NCBI GenBank assembly: GCA_964402985.1
Contig: CAYOET010000132.1
Coordinates: 1-41,804 of the forward strand
Direction: 5' to 3'
DNA: 41,804 bases
From: JADYYB01 sp964402985
Lineage (GTDB): Bacteria; Pseudomonadota; Alphaproteobacteria; Rhizobiales; Kaistiaceae
Shown: positions 1-7,152 of the stretch, piece by piece
How positions within the stretch are numbered: position 1 is the first letter of the stretch
Layout of the letters: each line of letters opens with the position of its first letter
Position numbers and translations under genes: made by a program
The notes under the pieces: model-generated
Database searches by the model: none
What the model was told of the DNA's origin: nothing
What the model saw: the letters and a program-made list of their open reading frames with translations, nothing else

Positions 1-100
1 CCTCCGCCCGATATTCGGTCTGCAGCCACTTGAGGATGATCGAGGTGTCGAGCCCGCCCGAATAGGCAAGCACCACCTTCTTGACCTTTGACGCCGACAT
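1..100 (-). CDS. argG: Argininosuccinate synthase, N-terminal fragment
   Basis: Only the first 33 codons are in the window; the gene runs off the left edge. The reading starts MSASKVKKVVLAYSGGLDTS. The AYSGGLDTS stretch is the ATP-pyrophosphatase (PP-loop) motif that opens argininosuccinate synthases, which join citrulline and aspartate with ATP in arginine synthesis in the cytoplasm. The motif and its position within the first 20 residues are seen directly; the assignment rests on family knowledge. Nothing can be said about the rest of the protein. Confidence 0.93.
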   Translation of the reverse strand, partial: MSASKVKKVVLAYSGGLDTSIILKWLQTEYRAE

Positions 101-162
101 GAAAGCCCCGAAACAATGACGCCGGGCTTATAGGGGGCCGCCGAAGGGGCGGCAACCGGACA

Positions 163-930
163 CTAGCCCGGCGGCACGGCGCGTCGGTCTGAACCCGAGG
201 TCGCGACCGGCTCCGGCCGCTTCCCGCGAAGCCTTAGCCCGGCCCGTTCGAGCCGGCCTTCCGGCAGCCGCGTCCGCCACCGGTAGATCAGCGCATGGAC
301 CAGCCAGATGACCAGGAACGTCACCACGCCCGCGAAGATCACGTCGCTCGCGAAATGCCCGCCGAACGCCATGCGGAGGATGCCGACCGCCGTCCCGTAG
401 GCGATCGCGGCGCCATAGGCGACCGCGCGCCACTGCGGCGGGGCGAGTGCGGCGGGCGCGATCGTCCAGTACCCACCCGACGCTTCGCCCGAGACGAACG
501 AGCAGTTCTGCGGGCAGCTCCCCGAGAAATCGTACCAGGCCTTGAAGTCCTGCCGCCCGCCGAGCTCCTCGACCTGCGCGGGCCGCGGCCGCCCGCTGTG
601 CTCCTTGAAGATGCCGTTGACGACGACGCCCGGCGCGAGCGCCAGCGTCGCGACCAGGAACAGCGCCGCGTTGCCCGAAATAAGCATCCTTCGCCGCGGA
701 AAGATCAGCTTGCCGACGATCGCGATGACCGCCGGCGCGACGAGGAGCGCGACCACCCACATCGCCTTCTGCCGCAGCTGATTGAGGAGCCAAACGTCAC
801 GCGCGTTGAACGCGCCCTGCGCATCGCGAAACGCGCCCGCGATCGCGAGATCGAGCTGCGGCCAGAACCCGAAGAGGAGCCCCGTCACCAGCGCGACGGC
901 GAGCGCCGCGATCAACCCGTTCCGTGACAT
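163..930 (-). CDS. PAP2-family membrane phosphatase
   Basis: A 255-residue membrane protein of the PAP2 (type 2 phosphatidic acid phosphatase) superfamily. Motif 1 is KEHSGRPRP (residues 109-117, the K-x6-RP pattern). Motif 3 is R186...H192...D196 in RMAFGGHFASD. Motif 2 reads SFVSGEAS (144-151), so the usual histidine of PSGH is a glutamate (E149). Hydrophobic segments lie near residues 7-22, 57-76, 88-106, 168-185 and 198-216, which puts the active site at the outer membrane-proximal face typical of lipid phosphatases. The frame is open 14 codons further upstream, but the ATG at 930 follows a GGGAG ribosome site and leads directly into a membrane segment, so I chose it. Substrate is unknown; lipid A, phosphatidylglycerophosphate or undecaprenyl pyrophosphate are all possible. 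It reads in the same direction as argG with 62 bases between. Confidence 0.82.
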   Translation of the reverse strand: MSRNGLIAALAVALVTGLLFGFWPQLDLAIAGAFRDAQGAFNARDVWLLNQLRQKAMWVVALLVAPAVIAIVGKLIFPRRRMLISGNAALFLVATLALAPGVVVNGIFKEHSGRPRPAQVEELGGRQDFKAWYDFSGSCPQNCSFVSGEASGGYWTIAPAALAPPQWRAVAYGAAIAYGTAVGILRMAFGGHFASDVIFAGVVTFLVIWLVHALIYRWRTRLPEGRLERAGLRLRGKRPEPVATSGSDRRAVPPG

Positions 931-1021
931 CCCGCTCCCACCCGAGCCGGCGGGCGAACCGGCCGCCGCCAATGGGCGAACCCTCTAGTGGATGGCGCCG
1001 ACCGTGTCGATGTGGCCCGCC

Positions 1022-1648
1022 TCAGACGAAGCGCGCGGCGAGACGGAGGTCGGCGACGAACCTTGTGTACTCCGCCTCATACCCGCCCTCCGCCGCCCGG
1101 AGGCGGATGAGGAAAGACGGATGGACCGTCACCAGCACCTGCGTGCGTTCGTCGAGCGGCCGAACCTCGCCGCGCAGCGAGCCGACCGACGCCGTCTTGC
1201 CGAGGACGCCGCGCACCGCCGTGGCGCCCATCGCCACGATCAGCCGCGGCCGCACCGCCGCCCGCTCGCGGTCGAGCCACCAGCGGCAGGCATCGATCTC
1301 TCCGCTGGTCGGCTTCTTGTGGATGCGCCGCTTGCCGCGCAGCTCGTGCTTGAAGCGCTTGACCGCGTTGGAGACATAGAGCCGCCGGCGGTCGATCCCC
1401 GCCTCCTGCAGCACCACGTCGAGAAGCCGCCCCGCCGGCCCGACGAACGGCCGCCCCTCGACGTCCTCGCGGTCGCCCGGCTGCTCGCCGACCAGCATCA
1501 CCTTCGCGTCGGCCGGCCCCTCGCCGAAAGCCGTGATCGGGGTATTGAGGTAGATCGGGCAGCGCGTGCAGGTCTGAACCTCGCGCCGCGCCTCGGCGAG
1601 AAGCGCCGCCGCACCCTTCTTCGACAACCGTTCCAGAACCGTCGGCAT
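1022..1648 (-). CDS. udgX: UdgX-type uracil-DNA glycosylase
   Basis: A 208-residue protein of the family 4/UdgX uracil-DNA glycosylases. Near the N terminus is CTRC (C27, C30), part of the iron-sulfur site. Motif 1 is GEQPGDREDVEG (54-65), followed by FVGPAGRLLD. The final motif is HPSFLIR (H176). The diagnostic feature is KRRIH (106-110): ordinary family 4 enzymes lack this loop, while UdgX proteins use its histidine to form a covalent bond to the abasic sugar after cutting out uracil. H110 is that histidine here. Only three cysteines are visible (C27, C30, C121), so I cannot name the fourth cluster ligand. The gene lies between the PAP2 gene and rlmN, on the same strand as both, with about 300 bases of repeat-containing DNA on its rlmN side. 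Confidence 0.88.
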   Translation of the reverse strand: MPTVLERLSKKGAAALLAEARREVQTCTRCPIYLNTPITAFGEGPADAKVMLVGEQPGDREDVEGRPFVGPAGRLLDVVLQEAGIDRRRLYVSNAVKRFKHELRGKRRIHKKPTSGEIDACRWWLDRERAAVRPRLIVAMGATAVRGVLGKTASVGSLRGEVRPLDERTQVLVTVHPSFLIRLRAAEGGYEAEYTRFVADLRLAARFV

Positions 1649-1783
1649 GCGCCAAAAACGCCCATCGGACGTCGAGGTTCAATGGACTGCCTCGCCTCGG
1701 GTCAATTGGCAGGCCCCAACACCGCTTTCCCGAGAGCGGGCCCGTGGCCAGAACATCCCACCCTTTGCGCACAACCCCAACTT

Positions 1784-1897
1784 GTCATCGCCGGATTTAT
1801 TCCGGCGATCCAGGGTTCAACTTGCTCGGATGGTGAACTACTCCCCCTGCCCACGACCAAGCGGAGGGCTGGATTGCCGGACAAGTCCGGCAATGAC
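1784..1897. repeat. Paired palindromic extragenic element
   Basis: Two arms, at 1784-1813 and 1869-1897, are near-perfect inverted copies of each other. Each arm is also a palindrome on its own: cgccggatttattccggcg in the left, ttgccggacaagtccggcaa in the right. They enclose about 55 bases of spacer. The region between udgX and rlmN (1649-1945) contains no credible gene; short open frames across it only translate the repeat. The form fits a dispersed extragenic palindrome, but copy number elsewhere in the genome cannot be seen from here. Confidence 0.6.
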
Positions 1898-1945
1898 AAG
1901 GGTAACGATGCCAGAGAATCCCTGGCGAGGTCCGGGGATTGCGAC

Positions 1946-3157
1946 CTAAGCCGTCCCGCTCGGGATCATCGCCTCGAGCGCGAGGCGCTCGCGGATGCGG
2001 AGGCGCTCGCTCTCGCTCTTGAGCTGGCCGCAGGCGGCGAGGATGTCGCGGCCGCGCGGGGTGCGGATCGGGGAGGCGTAGCCGGCGCGGTTGATGATCT
2101 CCGCGAAGCGCTCGATCTGCTCCCACTCGGAGCATTCGTAGTCGGTGCCCGGCCACGGGTTGAACGGGATGAGATTGATCTTGGCCGGGATGCCCGCGAG
2201 GAGCCGCACCAGCTCGCGCGCGTCGGCAAGGCTGTCGTTGACGTCGCGCAGCATCACGTACTCGAAGGTGATGCGCCGCGCGTTGGAGAGTCCCGGATAG
2301 GCGCGGCACGCGGCCATCAGCTCGGCGATCGGGTATTTCTTGTTGATCGGAACCAGCACGTCGCGGAGCTCGTCGCGCGCCGCGTGGAGCGAGATCGCGA
2401 GCATCACGCTCATCTCCTCGCCCGCCCGGACGATCTCGGGGACCACGCCCGAAGTCGAGAGCGTGATGCGCCGCCTGGACAGGCCGACGCCCTCCCCGTC
2501 CGAGGCGATCGCCAGCGCGTCGCGCACATTGTCGAAATTGTAGAGCGGCTCGCCCATCCCCATCATCACGATATTGGAGACGAGGCGCCCCTCGCTCGGC
2601 ACCGCCGCGCCCTCGAGCGCCGACGCGGCCGGAAAATCGCCGAGCCGGTCACGGGCGAGCAGCACCTGCCCGATGATCTCCTCGGAGGTGAGGTTGCGGA
2701 CCAGCTTCTGCGTCCCGGTATGGCAAAACGAGCAGCTCAGCGTGCAGCCCACCTGGCTGGAGAGGCAGAGCGTCCCGCGCCCCTCCTCGGGGATGTAGAC
2801 CGTCTCCACCTCGACCGGCCGGCCCGCGCCGCGCGGCGGGAAACGGAGCAGCCACTTTCGCGTGCCGTCCTCCGACACCTGCTCGGTGACGATCTCGGGT
2901 CGCGGCAGCGAGAAATGCTCGGCGAGGTCGGCGCGGAGATCCTTGGAGATGTTGCTCATCGCGCCGAAATCGGTGGCGCCGCGCAGATACATCCAGTTCC
3001 ACAGCTGGTTGGCGCGCATCCGCACCTGCCGCTCGGGAATCCCGGCGCCTGTCAGCGCATCGGCGAGTTGCGGGCGCGTCAGGCCGATCAGCGAGGGTTT
3101 CTCGGCTGTCGACGGAGGACGCGGCGCCGGTCCCGGAGGGACCGAAGAAATGCTCAT
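1946..3157 (-). CDS. rlmN: Dual-specificity 23S rRNA/tRNA adenine-C2 methyltransferase RlmN
   Basis: A 403-residue radical SAM enzyme that methylates C2 of A2503 in 23S rRNA and of A37 in some tRNAs. The cluster motif is CTLSCSFC (C138, C142, C145). The two extra cysteines of the RlmN/Cfr mechanism are present: C131 (in TLCLSS) and C376 (in AACGQL). MGMGEP and the SLHA segment also match the family. The first possible start is a GTG two codons upstream (3163); I prefer the ATG at 3157 because related proteins begin at about this point, but no strong ribosome site decides it. It is transcribed towards udgX, and the palindromic element 1784-1897 lies just beyond its stop codon. Confidence 0.95.
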   Translation of the reverse strand: MSISSVPPGPAPRPPSTAEKPSLIGLTRPQLADALTGAGIPERQVRMRANQLWNWMYLRGATDFGAMSNISKDLRADLAEHFSLPRPEIVTEQVSEDGTRKWLLRFPPRGAGRPVEVETVYIPEEGRGTLCLSSQVGCTLSCSFCHTGTQKLVRNLTSEEIIGQVLLARDRLGDFPAASALEGAAVPSEGRLVSNIVMMGMGEPLYNFDNVRDALAIASDGEGVGLSRRRITLSTSGVVPEIVRAGEEMSVMLAISLHAARDELRDVLVPINKKYPIAELMAACRAYPGLSNARRITFEYVMLRDVNDSLADARELVRLLAGIPAKINLIPFNPWPGTDYECSEWEQIERFAEIINRAGYASPIRTPRGRDILAACGQLKSESERLRIRERLALEAMIPSGTA

Positions 3158-3256
3158 CGTCACGGCAAAAGGGGTTCCAGCGGGCTCAGCGGCCCGTTCG
3201 CGGCCGTAAAGTCGAGACTGGAGCCCCTTTCGTCAAGGGCGGCTTAAAGACCAGGC

Positions 3257-3526
3257 TCAGTCGCTGCCGCTCGGCGTGACGTCGTTGAGCCTGATGTCCT
3301 GGACGACCAGCGCGCCGTTGATCGGCTCGTAGGTCAGGTGGGCGATCTGCCCGTCGGCGATGCCCTCCGTGTCGATCGTGCTCGGCACCACGTAGATCTT
3401 GGCGTCGCCAAGGAGGCGGAGATTGCCGTCGTGGAAGTCGATGACCCAGCCATGGGCCTCCTCTGCCGCATGGGCGGCCGCGGGCAGAAGAACAGCGGCC
3501 AACGCCGCCAGGACGAGTTTCCTCAT
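3257..3526 (-). CDS. Small secreted protein, DUF1344-like
   Basis: An 89-residue protein with a clean signal peptide: MRKLVLAALAAVLLPAAAHA, with likely cleavage after AHA at about residue 20. The mature part, about 69 residues, begins with EEAHGWVIDFHDGNLRLLGD. It resembles the small beta-rich DUF1344 proteins common in Hyphomicrobiales, in which a short sequence reads as a GxVxxxD...LxLxDG...Y.VP pattern. The function of that family is not known. No cysteines remain after cleavage. It sits between ialB and rlmN on the same strand, about 100 bases upstream of rlmN. The family call is by pattern only; the secreted nature is firmer. Confidence 0.7.
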   Translation of the reverse strand: MRKLVLAALAAVLLPAAAHAAEEAHGWVIDFHDGNLRLLGDAKIYVVPSTIDTEGIADGQIAHLTYEPINGALVVQDIRLNDVTPSGSD

Positions 3527-3599
3527 CGTCGCTAGTCCTCAAAGTGCGCCCGGGGAGGAAACGCCTGCCGAAATCCGGTTGTTCCGCGCGGCCCCGAAG

Positions 3600-4139
3600 C
3601 TACGCCGGCGGCGTACCGCCCGGCATCGGACACTCGCTCGCCGCGCTCGCGAGCGCGGCGCTGACGCCGAGGAGCGAGTAGGTGTCGGTGGTGTTGGTGC
3701 CGCGCTGCGAGGTGCCGCGGATCACCATCTGCTGCCCGGCGCGCATCGCCGCGACCAGCGTTGCCTCCAGCGTCTCGTTCTCCATCCACGCGTCCTGGCC
3801 GCGCGTGAAGAACACGAAGGTGTCGCTGCCGACGGTGACGTTCACCTTCGACTCCGGAGCGAAGGGATAGCCGATGATGATGCTCGGCTCCTCGCGCTTC
3901 TGCTCGCCGGGCCGGGTCGTGATCATGAAGAACACCGGGTCGCGGTTCACGCCCGTGGGAAGCGTCTGCGTCGGCTGCGTGGCGGCCCAGCACACCTTCC
4001 CGCTCTGCGTTTGGGCCGTGTAGCTGCTCCAGTCGCGGAAGGTGCCCACTAGCGTGGAGGGCGCGGGGGCCTGCGCCGACGCCTGGCCGGCGAAACCGAA
4101 GAACAGCAGGGCGAAAGTGAGGAAGCCGAAAGCCTTCAT
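3600..4139 (-). CDS. Invasion-associated locus B (IalB) family periplasmic protein
   Basis: A 179-residue secreted protein. The ATG at 4139 gives MKAFGFLTFALLFFGFAGQA followed by SAQA, a good signal peptide with cleavage near residue 23. The frame is open for 62 codons further upstream, but that extension has no membrane or export character and I left it out. The mature part has the IalB pattern: an early FRDWSSYTA segment, a single VCWAA cysteine, the FFMITTRPGE and FVFFTRGQDAWM beta segments, and a closing SAASEC cysteine, suggesting one disulfide. IalB was named for red-cell invasion by Bartonella, but the family is widespread in free-living alphaproteobacteria and its biochemical role is unclear. 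It lies upstream of the DUF1344-like gene on the same strand. Confidence 0.82.
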   Translation of the reverse strand: MKAFGFLTFALLFFGFAGQASAQAPAPSTLVGTFRDWSSYTAQTQSGKVCWAATQPTQTLPTGVNRDPVFFMITTRPGEQKREEPSIIIGYPFAPESKVNVTVGSDTFVFFTRGQDAWMENETLEATLVAAMRAGQQMVIRGTSQRGTNTTDTYSLLGVSAALASAASECPMPGGTPPA

Positions 4140-4321
4140 ACGTCCCATCCAGAGTTGCCCGACCCGGCAGGTCCTGCCGGCGGCATGATTGCACGCCGAA
4201 GCTGACCGGACATGGTTACTATTCGGTGAACTGACGCGCCAGACTGGGGTTCTCTTCCCGGCCGCCCCTTCGACAAGTTGGGACCGTCCGATTGGGGCGG
4301 GATTGTGGCTTTCCGCTCGAT

Positions 4322-4702
4322 TCAACTTCGCTTGCCGGCGGGCGCCGGCCCATCCTCGGCGAGCGCACGGCGCGCGGCCTCGCGATGCTCGGGCCGGATA
4401 TGGCTGCGGACGGTGGTGAGAGCCCCGAAGAGAACCGCCGCATCATCGCCGAACCCGATGCCCGCCAGGAAATCGGGCACGATGTCGATCGGCACGACGA
4501 AATAGGCGAGCGCGGCGATCAGGATGGCGCGGACGCGTCCCGGTGTCGTCGGGTCGAGAGCGCAATAGTAGCCGGCGACCAGCTCCTCGGAGAACGGCAC
4601 GACCTTCGCCGCCTTGCGCAGCGTGCGCCAGAAGCCGGCGCGGACCTTGGTCTCGCGCTCCTTCTCAGGCCCTAGAATCTCGCCGAACTTGACGTCGTCC
4701 AT
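4322..4702 (-). CDS. YkvA-like DUF1232 membrane protein
   Basis: A 126-residue protein. The ATG at 4702 is preceded by a strong GAGGGAGGGGAG ribosome site; an open extension of 18 codons upstream was therefore dropped. The centre has the DUF1232 signature: AILIAALAYFVVPIDIVPDF (residues about 59-78), the YxxxPxDxxPD core of YkvA-like proteins, followed by GFGDDAAVL. One or two membrane segments are likely. The N-terminal 40 residues are charged and look cytoplasmic. Function of the family is not established. It ends 182 bases from the ialB start and lies in the same direction, with phhB 71 bases upstream. Confidence 0.82.
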   Translation of the reverse strand: MDDVKFGEILGPEKERETKVRAGFWRTLRKAAKVVPFSEELVAGYYCALDPTTPGRVRAILIAALAYFVVPIDIVPDFLAGIGFGDDAAVLFGALTTVRSHIRPEHREAARRALAEDGPAPAGKRS

Positions 4703-4773
4703 CGCTCCCCTCCCTCGCATCCTGATCAAGATCGGTACGAATTGCGCCGCGCGCAAGGCGAGCGAGGCTGACT

Positions 4774-5082
4774 TTAGCTCATCTCCGCCGCGAGTTTCTC
4801 CATCGCGATCGCGAGTTTCAGGTCAAGCTCGGTGATCCCGCCCGCGTCGTGCGTGGTGAGCGTCACCGACACCGACTTGTAGACGTTCGACCATTCTGGG
4901 TGGTGATCCATCTTCTCCGCGAGGAGCGCGACCCGCGTCATCCAGCCGAAAGCCTGGCTGAAATTCCGGAACTCGAAGCGCCGCGCGATGGCGTCTCTTC
5001 CTGCGACTTCGCGCCAGTGCGGGAGGGTGGCCAGCGCCTCGTCGCGCTCCGCGCCCGCGAGCTTCGCCGGCCGGCTCACCAC
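4774..5082 (-). CDS. phhB: Pterin-4a-carbinolamine dehydratase
   Basis: A 102-residue protein of the PCD/DCoH family. It dehydrates 4a-hydroxytetrahydrobiopterin and so recycles the pterin cofactor of aromatic amino acid hydroxylases; it is also found where no hydroxylase is known. The conserved active-site segment is EKMDHHPEWSNVYKSV (57-72) with H60, H61 and, later, H78 in LTTHDAGGIT, matching the three catalytic histidines of the family. The start is a GTG at 5082, so its first codons overlap the end of thpR by 7 bases; a second GTG one codon later (5079) is also possible. The overlap indicates co-translation with thpR. No phenylalanine hydroxylase gene is in the window. Confidence 0.93.
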   Translation of the reverse strand: MVSRPAKLAGAERDEALATLPHWREVAGRDAIARRFEFRNFSQAFGWMTRVALLAEKMDHHPEWSNVYKSVSVTLTTHDAGGITELDLKLAIAMEKLAAEMS

Positions 5083-5624
5083 CCCGATCCCGCGCCGAGC
5101 GGGTAGGCCTCTTCGACCAGATACGGCCCGCCACCGGCATTGTCGCGCGAGGAGAAGAGCACGAACCGGTCCACCTCGAACGGCTCGGTCGTGAACCCGC
5201 CACGCAGCGAAAGGTACTCGGCGAGATCGTGCTGCCGCGCCCCGCGCACCCGCGCCAGCGTGACGTGCGGCGTGTATTTCCGCTGCTCCGCCGGCAGGCC
5301 GATGCGCTGCATCACCCGCTCATGCGCCGCCTGCAGCTCGTAGAGCTGCTGCGAAGGCGCGAGCCGCGCCGCGATGGTGTGCGGCTTGCCGCTTCCCAGC
5401 GACAGCACCCCTTCGATCTTGAGCCGGAAGGCCGGCCGCTGCACCCGCGCCAGCTCGTCGGCGATCTCGGTCGCGGTGCGCCCGTCGATGTCGCCGACGA
5501 AGCGGATGGTGAGGTGATAAAGGTCGGAATCGATCCAGCGCGCCCCGGGAATCCCGCCGCGGAGGAAGGCGAGCTCCTGTCCGATCGTCTCCGGGATCTC
5601 AATTCCGGTGAAGAGACGCGGCAT
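5076..5624 (-). CDS. thpR: RNA 2',3'-cyclic phosphodiesterase (2H family)
   Basis: A 182-residue 2H phosphoesterase, historically called 2'-5' RNA ligase. Both HxTx motifs are present: HLTI (H37, T39) and HVTL (H120, T122), with the expected spacing of about 80 residues. The N terminus MPRLFTGIEIPETI matches the family opening RLFxAI. The enzyme opens 2',3'-cyclic phosphates on RNA ends to 2'-phosphates and can join 2'-5' linkages weakly. The ATG at 5624 has a GAGGTGAG ribosome site. It overlaps phhB by 7 bases at the 3' end and follows the esterase gene on the same strand at 91 bases, so the three may share a transcript. Confidence 0.93.
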   Translation of the reverse strand: MPRLFTGIEIPETIGQELAFLRGGIPGARWIDSDLYHLTIRFVGDIDGRTATEIADELARVQRPAFRLKIEGVLSLGSGKPHTIAARLAPSQQLYELQAAHERVMQRIGLPAEQRKYTPHVTLARVRGARQHDLAEYLSLRGGFTTEPFEVDRFVLFSSRDNAGGGPYLVEEAYPLGAGSGW

Positions 5625-5715
5625 CGCTCACCTCATCTGTTTCGAATCGGCACAACGGACCCGAGCATCGGGCGGCTTCCATGTCCCTGTAAAGACGTCA
5701 CTATCGCGCAGTTTC

Positions 5716-6354
5716 CTACTGTTGCACCCGTGCCAGCAGTTCCTCGACCTTGGGCAGGATGCCGGCGACGATCACGGCCACTCCCGCGGCGTTGGGATGC
5801 ATTCCGTCGTCGAGGCTGAGCGCGGCGTTCGTCGCCACGCCCTCGAGGAAGAACGGATAGAGGATCGCCCCATGGCTGACGGCGATCGACTCGTAGATCG
5901 CGTCGAAGCTCGACCGGTATTCGGGGCCGAGATTGGGCGCCGCCCGCATCCCCGCGACCAGCGCCGGAATGCCGCGCTCGTCCAGCTTGGTGAGGATCGC
6001 CCCCAGCGCCCCTTCGGTCACGCCGGGCTGGATGCCGCGCAGCATGTCGTTGCCGCCGAACTCGACGATCGCGGCGTCGATCGTGTCGTCGAGCGCCCAG
6101 TCGAGCCGGGCGAGTCCAGCCGACGCGGTGTCGCCCGACACCGCAGCGTCGACCACCTCGACTGCATGCCCGCGCGCGAGCAGCGCCGCCTCGAGCTGGT
6201 CGGCGAACCCCTCGCCCGGCGCGAGCTGGTATCCCGCGCTGAGGCTGTCGCCCAGCACCAACACCCGGATCGGGTCGGCGCCCTGTGCCAGAGCCGGGCT
6301 GGCAACGGCAAGACCGACGCCGCACATGAAAGTGAGGAGGGTCGCCTTTATCAT
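5716..6354 (-). CDS. tesA: Periplasmic SGNH-family arylesterase, TesA-like
   Basis: A 212-residue secreted esterase/thioesterase/lysophospholipase. MIKATLLTFMCGVGLAVASP followed by ALAQ is a signal peptide cleaved near residue 24. The SGNH blocks are all visible: GDSLSAG with nucleophile S37; SGDT with G74; GGND with N102; and DGMHPN with catalytic D183 and H186. The frame stays open far upstream of 6354, but that part is only the antisense of the divergent ABC gene. The gene is divergent from the ABC ATPase at 6436, with 81 bases between. E. coli tesA is likewise divergent from ybbA-ybbP, so the pairing is conserved across classes. Natural substrate is unknown. Confidence 0.92.
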   Translation of the reverse strand: MIKATLLTFMCGVGLAVASPALAQGADPIRVLVLGDSLSAGYQLAPGEGFADQLEAALLARGHAVEVVDAAVSGDTASAGLARLDWALDDTIDAAIVEFGGNDMLRGIQPGVTEGALGAILTKLDERGIPALVAGMRAAPNLGPEYRSSFDAIYESIAVSHGAILYPFFLEGVATNAALSLDDGMHPNAAGVAVIVAGILPKVEELLARVQQ

Positions 6355-6435
6355 CGCACCGGCCTCTGGCCATATCGCAGGAGAAGCAACGACTTCGCCG
6401 TCGCGCCTGCCACAACGATATAGGTCGAAGCCCGC

Positions 6436-7152
6436 GTGAGCGCATCCCCGGTCATCGAACTCGCCGACATCCATCTCAGCCTCGGCAGCGGCGCGGGCCG
6501 GGTCCACGTCTTGCGCGGCGTCAGCCTCCGGGTCGCGCGCGGCCAGTCGGTGAGCCTCGTCGGCCCTTCGGGGTCCGGCAAGTCGACGCTCCTGATGGCG
6601 CTCGGCGGCCTGGAGCGCCCCGACAGCGGCTCGATCAGGGTGGCCGGCGAAGAGCTGACCGCGCTGTCGGAAGACCAGCTCGCCGCCTTCCGCGGCCGCA
6701 CCATCGGCATCGTCTTCCAGTCCTTTCACCTCATCCCCAACATGACCGCCCTCGAGAACGTCGCCGTCCCGCTCGAGCTGGCGGGCGTCGGCAACGCCTT
6801 CGCCCGGGCGAGCGCGGAACTCGCCGCGGTCGGCCTGACCGATCGCCTCACCCACTACCCGGCCGAACTCTCCGGCGGCGAGCAGCAGCGCGTCGCCATC
6901 GCCCGCGCGCTCGTCGCCCGCCCGGCGATCCTCCTCGCCGACGAGCCCACCGGCAATCTCGACGCGGCGACCGGCGCGCAGATCGTCGAGCTCCTCTTCC
7001 GCTCCGCCGCCGAACGCGGCACCACGCTGGTCCTCGTCACCCACGACGCCACCCTCGCCGCGCGCTGCGACCGCGTGGTGAGCCTCAACGCCGGCACGGT
7101 CCTCGAAGCCCCTGCCTCCGCGCCGCGCCCGCTCGCCGGCCACATTGCATGA
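6436..7152 (+). CDS. ABC transporter ATPase, YbbA/LolD type
   Basis: A 238-residue ATPase subunit that starts at GTG 6436. Walker A is GPSGSGKST (43-51), the Q-loop lies in FQSFHLIPNMTALENV, the signature is LSGGEQQR (145-152) and Walker B is ILLADEPTGNLD (165-176). The LIPxMTAxENV segment is typical of the MacB/LolD/FtsE group that drives FtsX-type permeases and acts as a mechanotransducer rather than a simple importer. Its last 4 bases overlap the permease start (ATGA), so the two are translationally coupled. Position next to a tesA-like esterase identifies it with YbbA rather than LolD; the transported or moved substrate is not known. Confidence 0.93.
   Translation: MSASPVIELADIHLSLGSGAGRVHVLRGVSLRVARGQSVSLVGPSGSGKSTLLMALGGLERPDSGSIRVAGEELTALSEDQLAAFRGRTIGIVFQSFHLIPNMTALENVAVPLELAGVGNAFARASAELAAVGLTDRLTHYPAELSGGEQQRVAIARALVARPAILLADEPTGNLDAATGAQIVELLFRSAAERGTTLVLVTHDATLAARCDRVVSLNAGTVLEAPASAPRPLAGHIA

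Noticed and set aside
1702..1899. A 65-codon open frame between udgX and rlmN.
   Set aside because: It covers the palindromic element; its peptide (PDLSGNPA, AGINPAMT) is the translation of the repeat arms.
6355..7143. An N-terminal extension of the TesA-like esterase to 475 codons.
   Set aside because: It would be the antisense of the ABC ATPase gene and would bury the signal peptide that starts at 6354.
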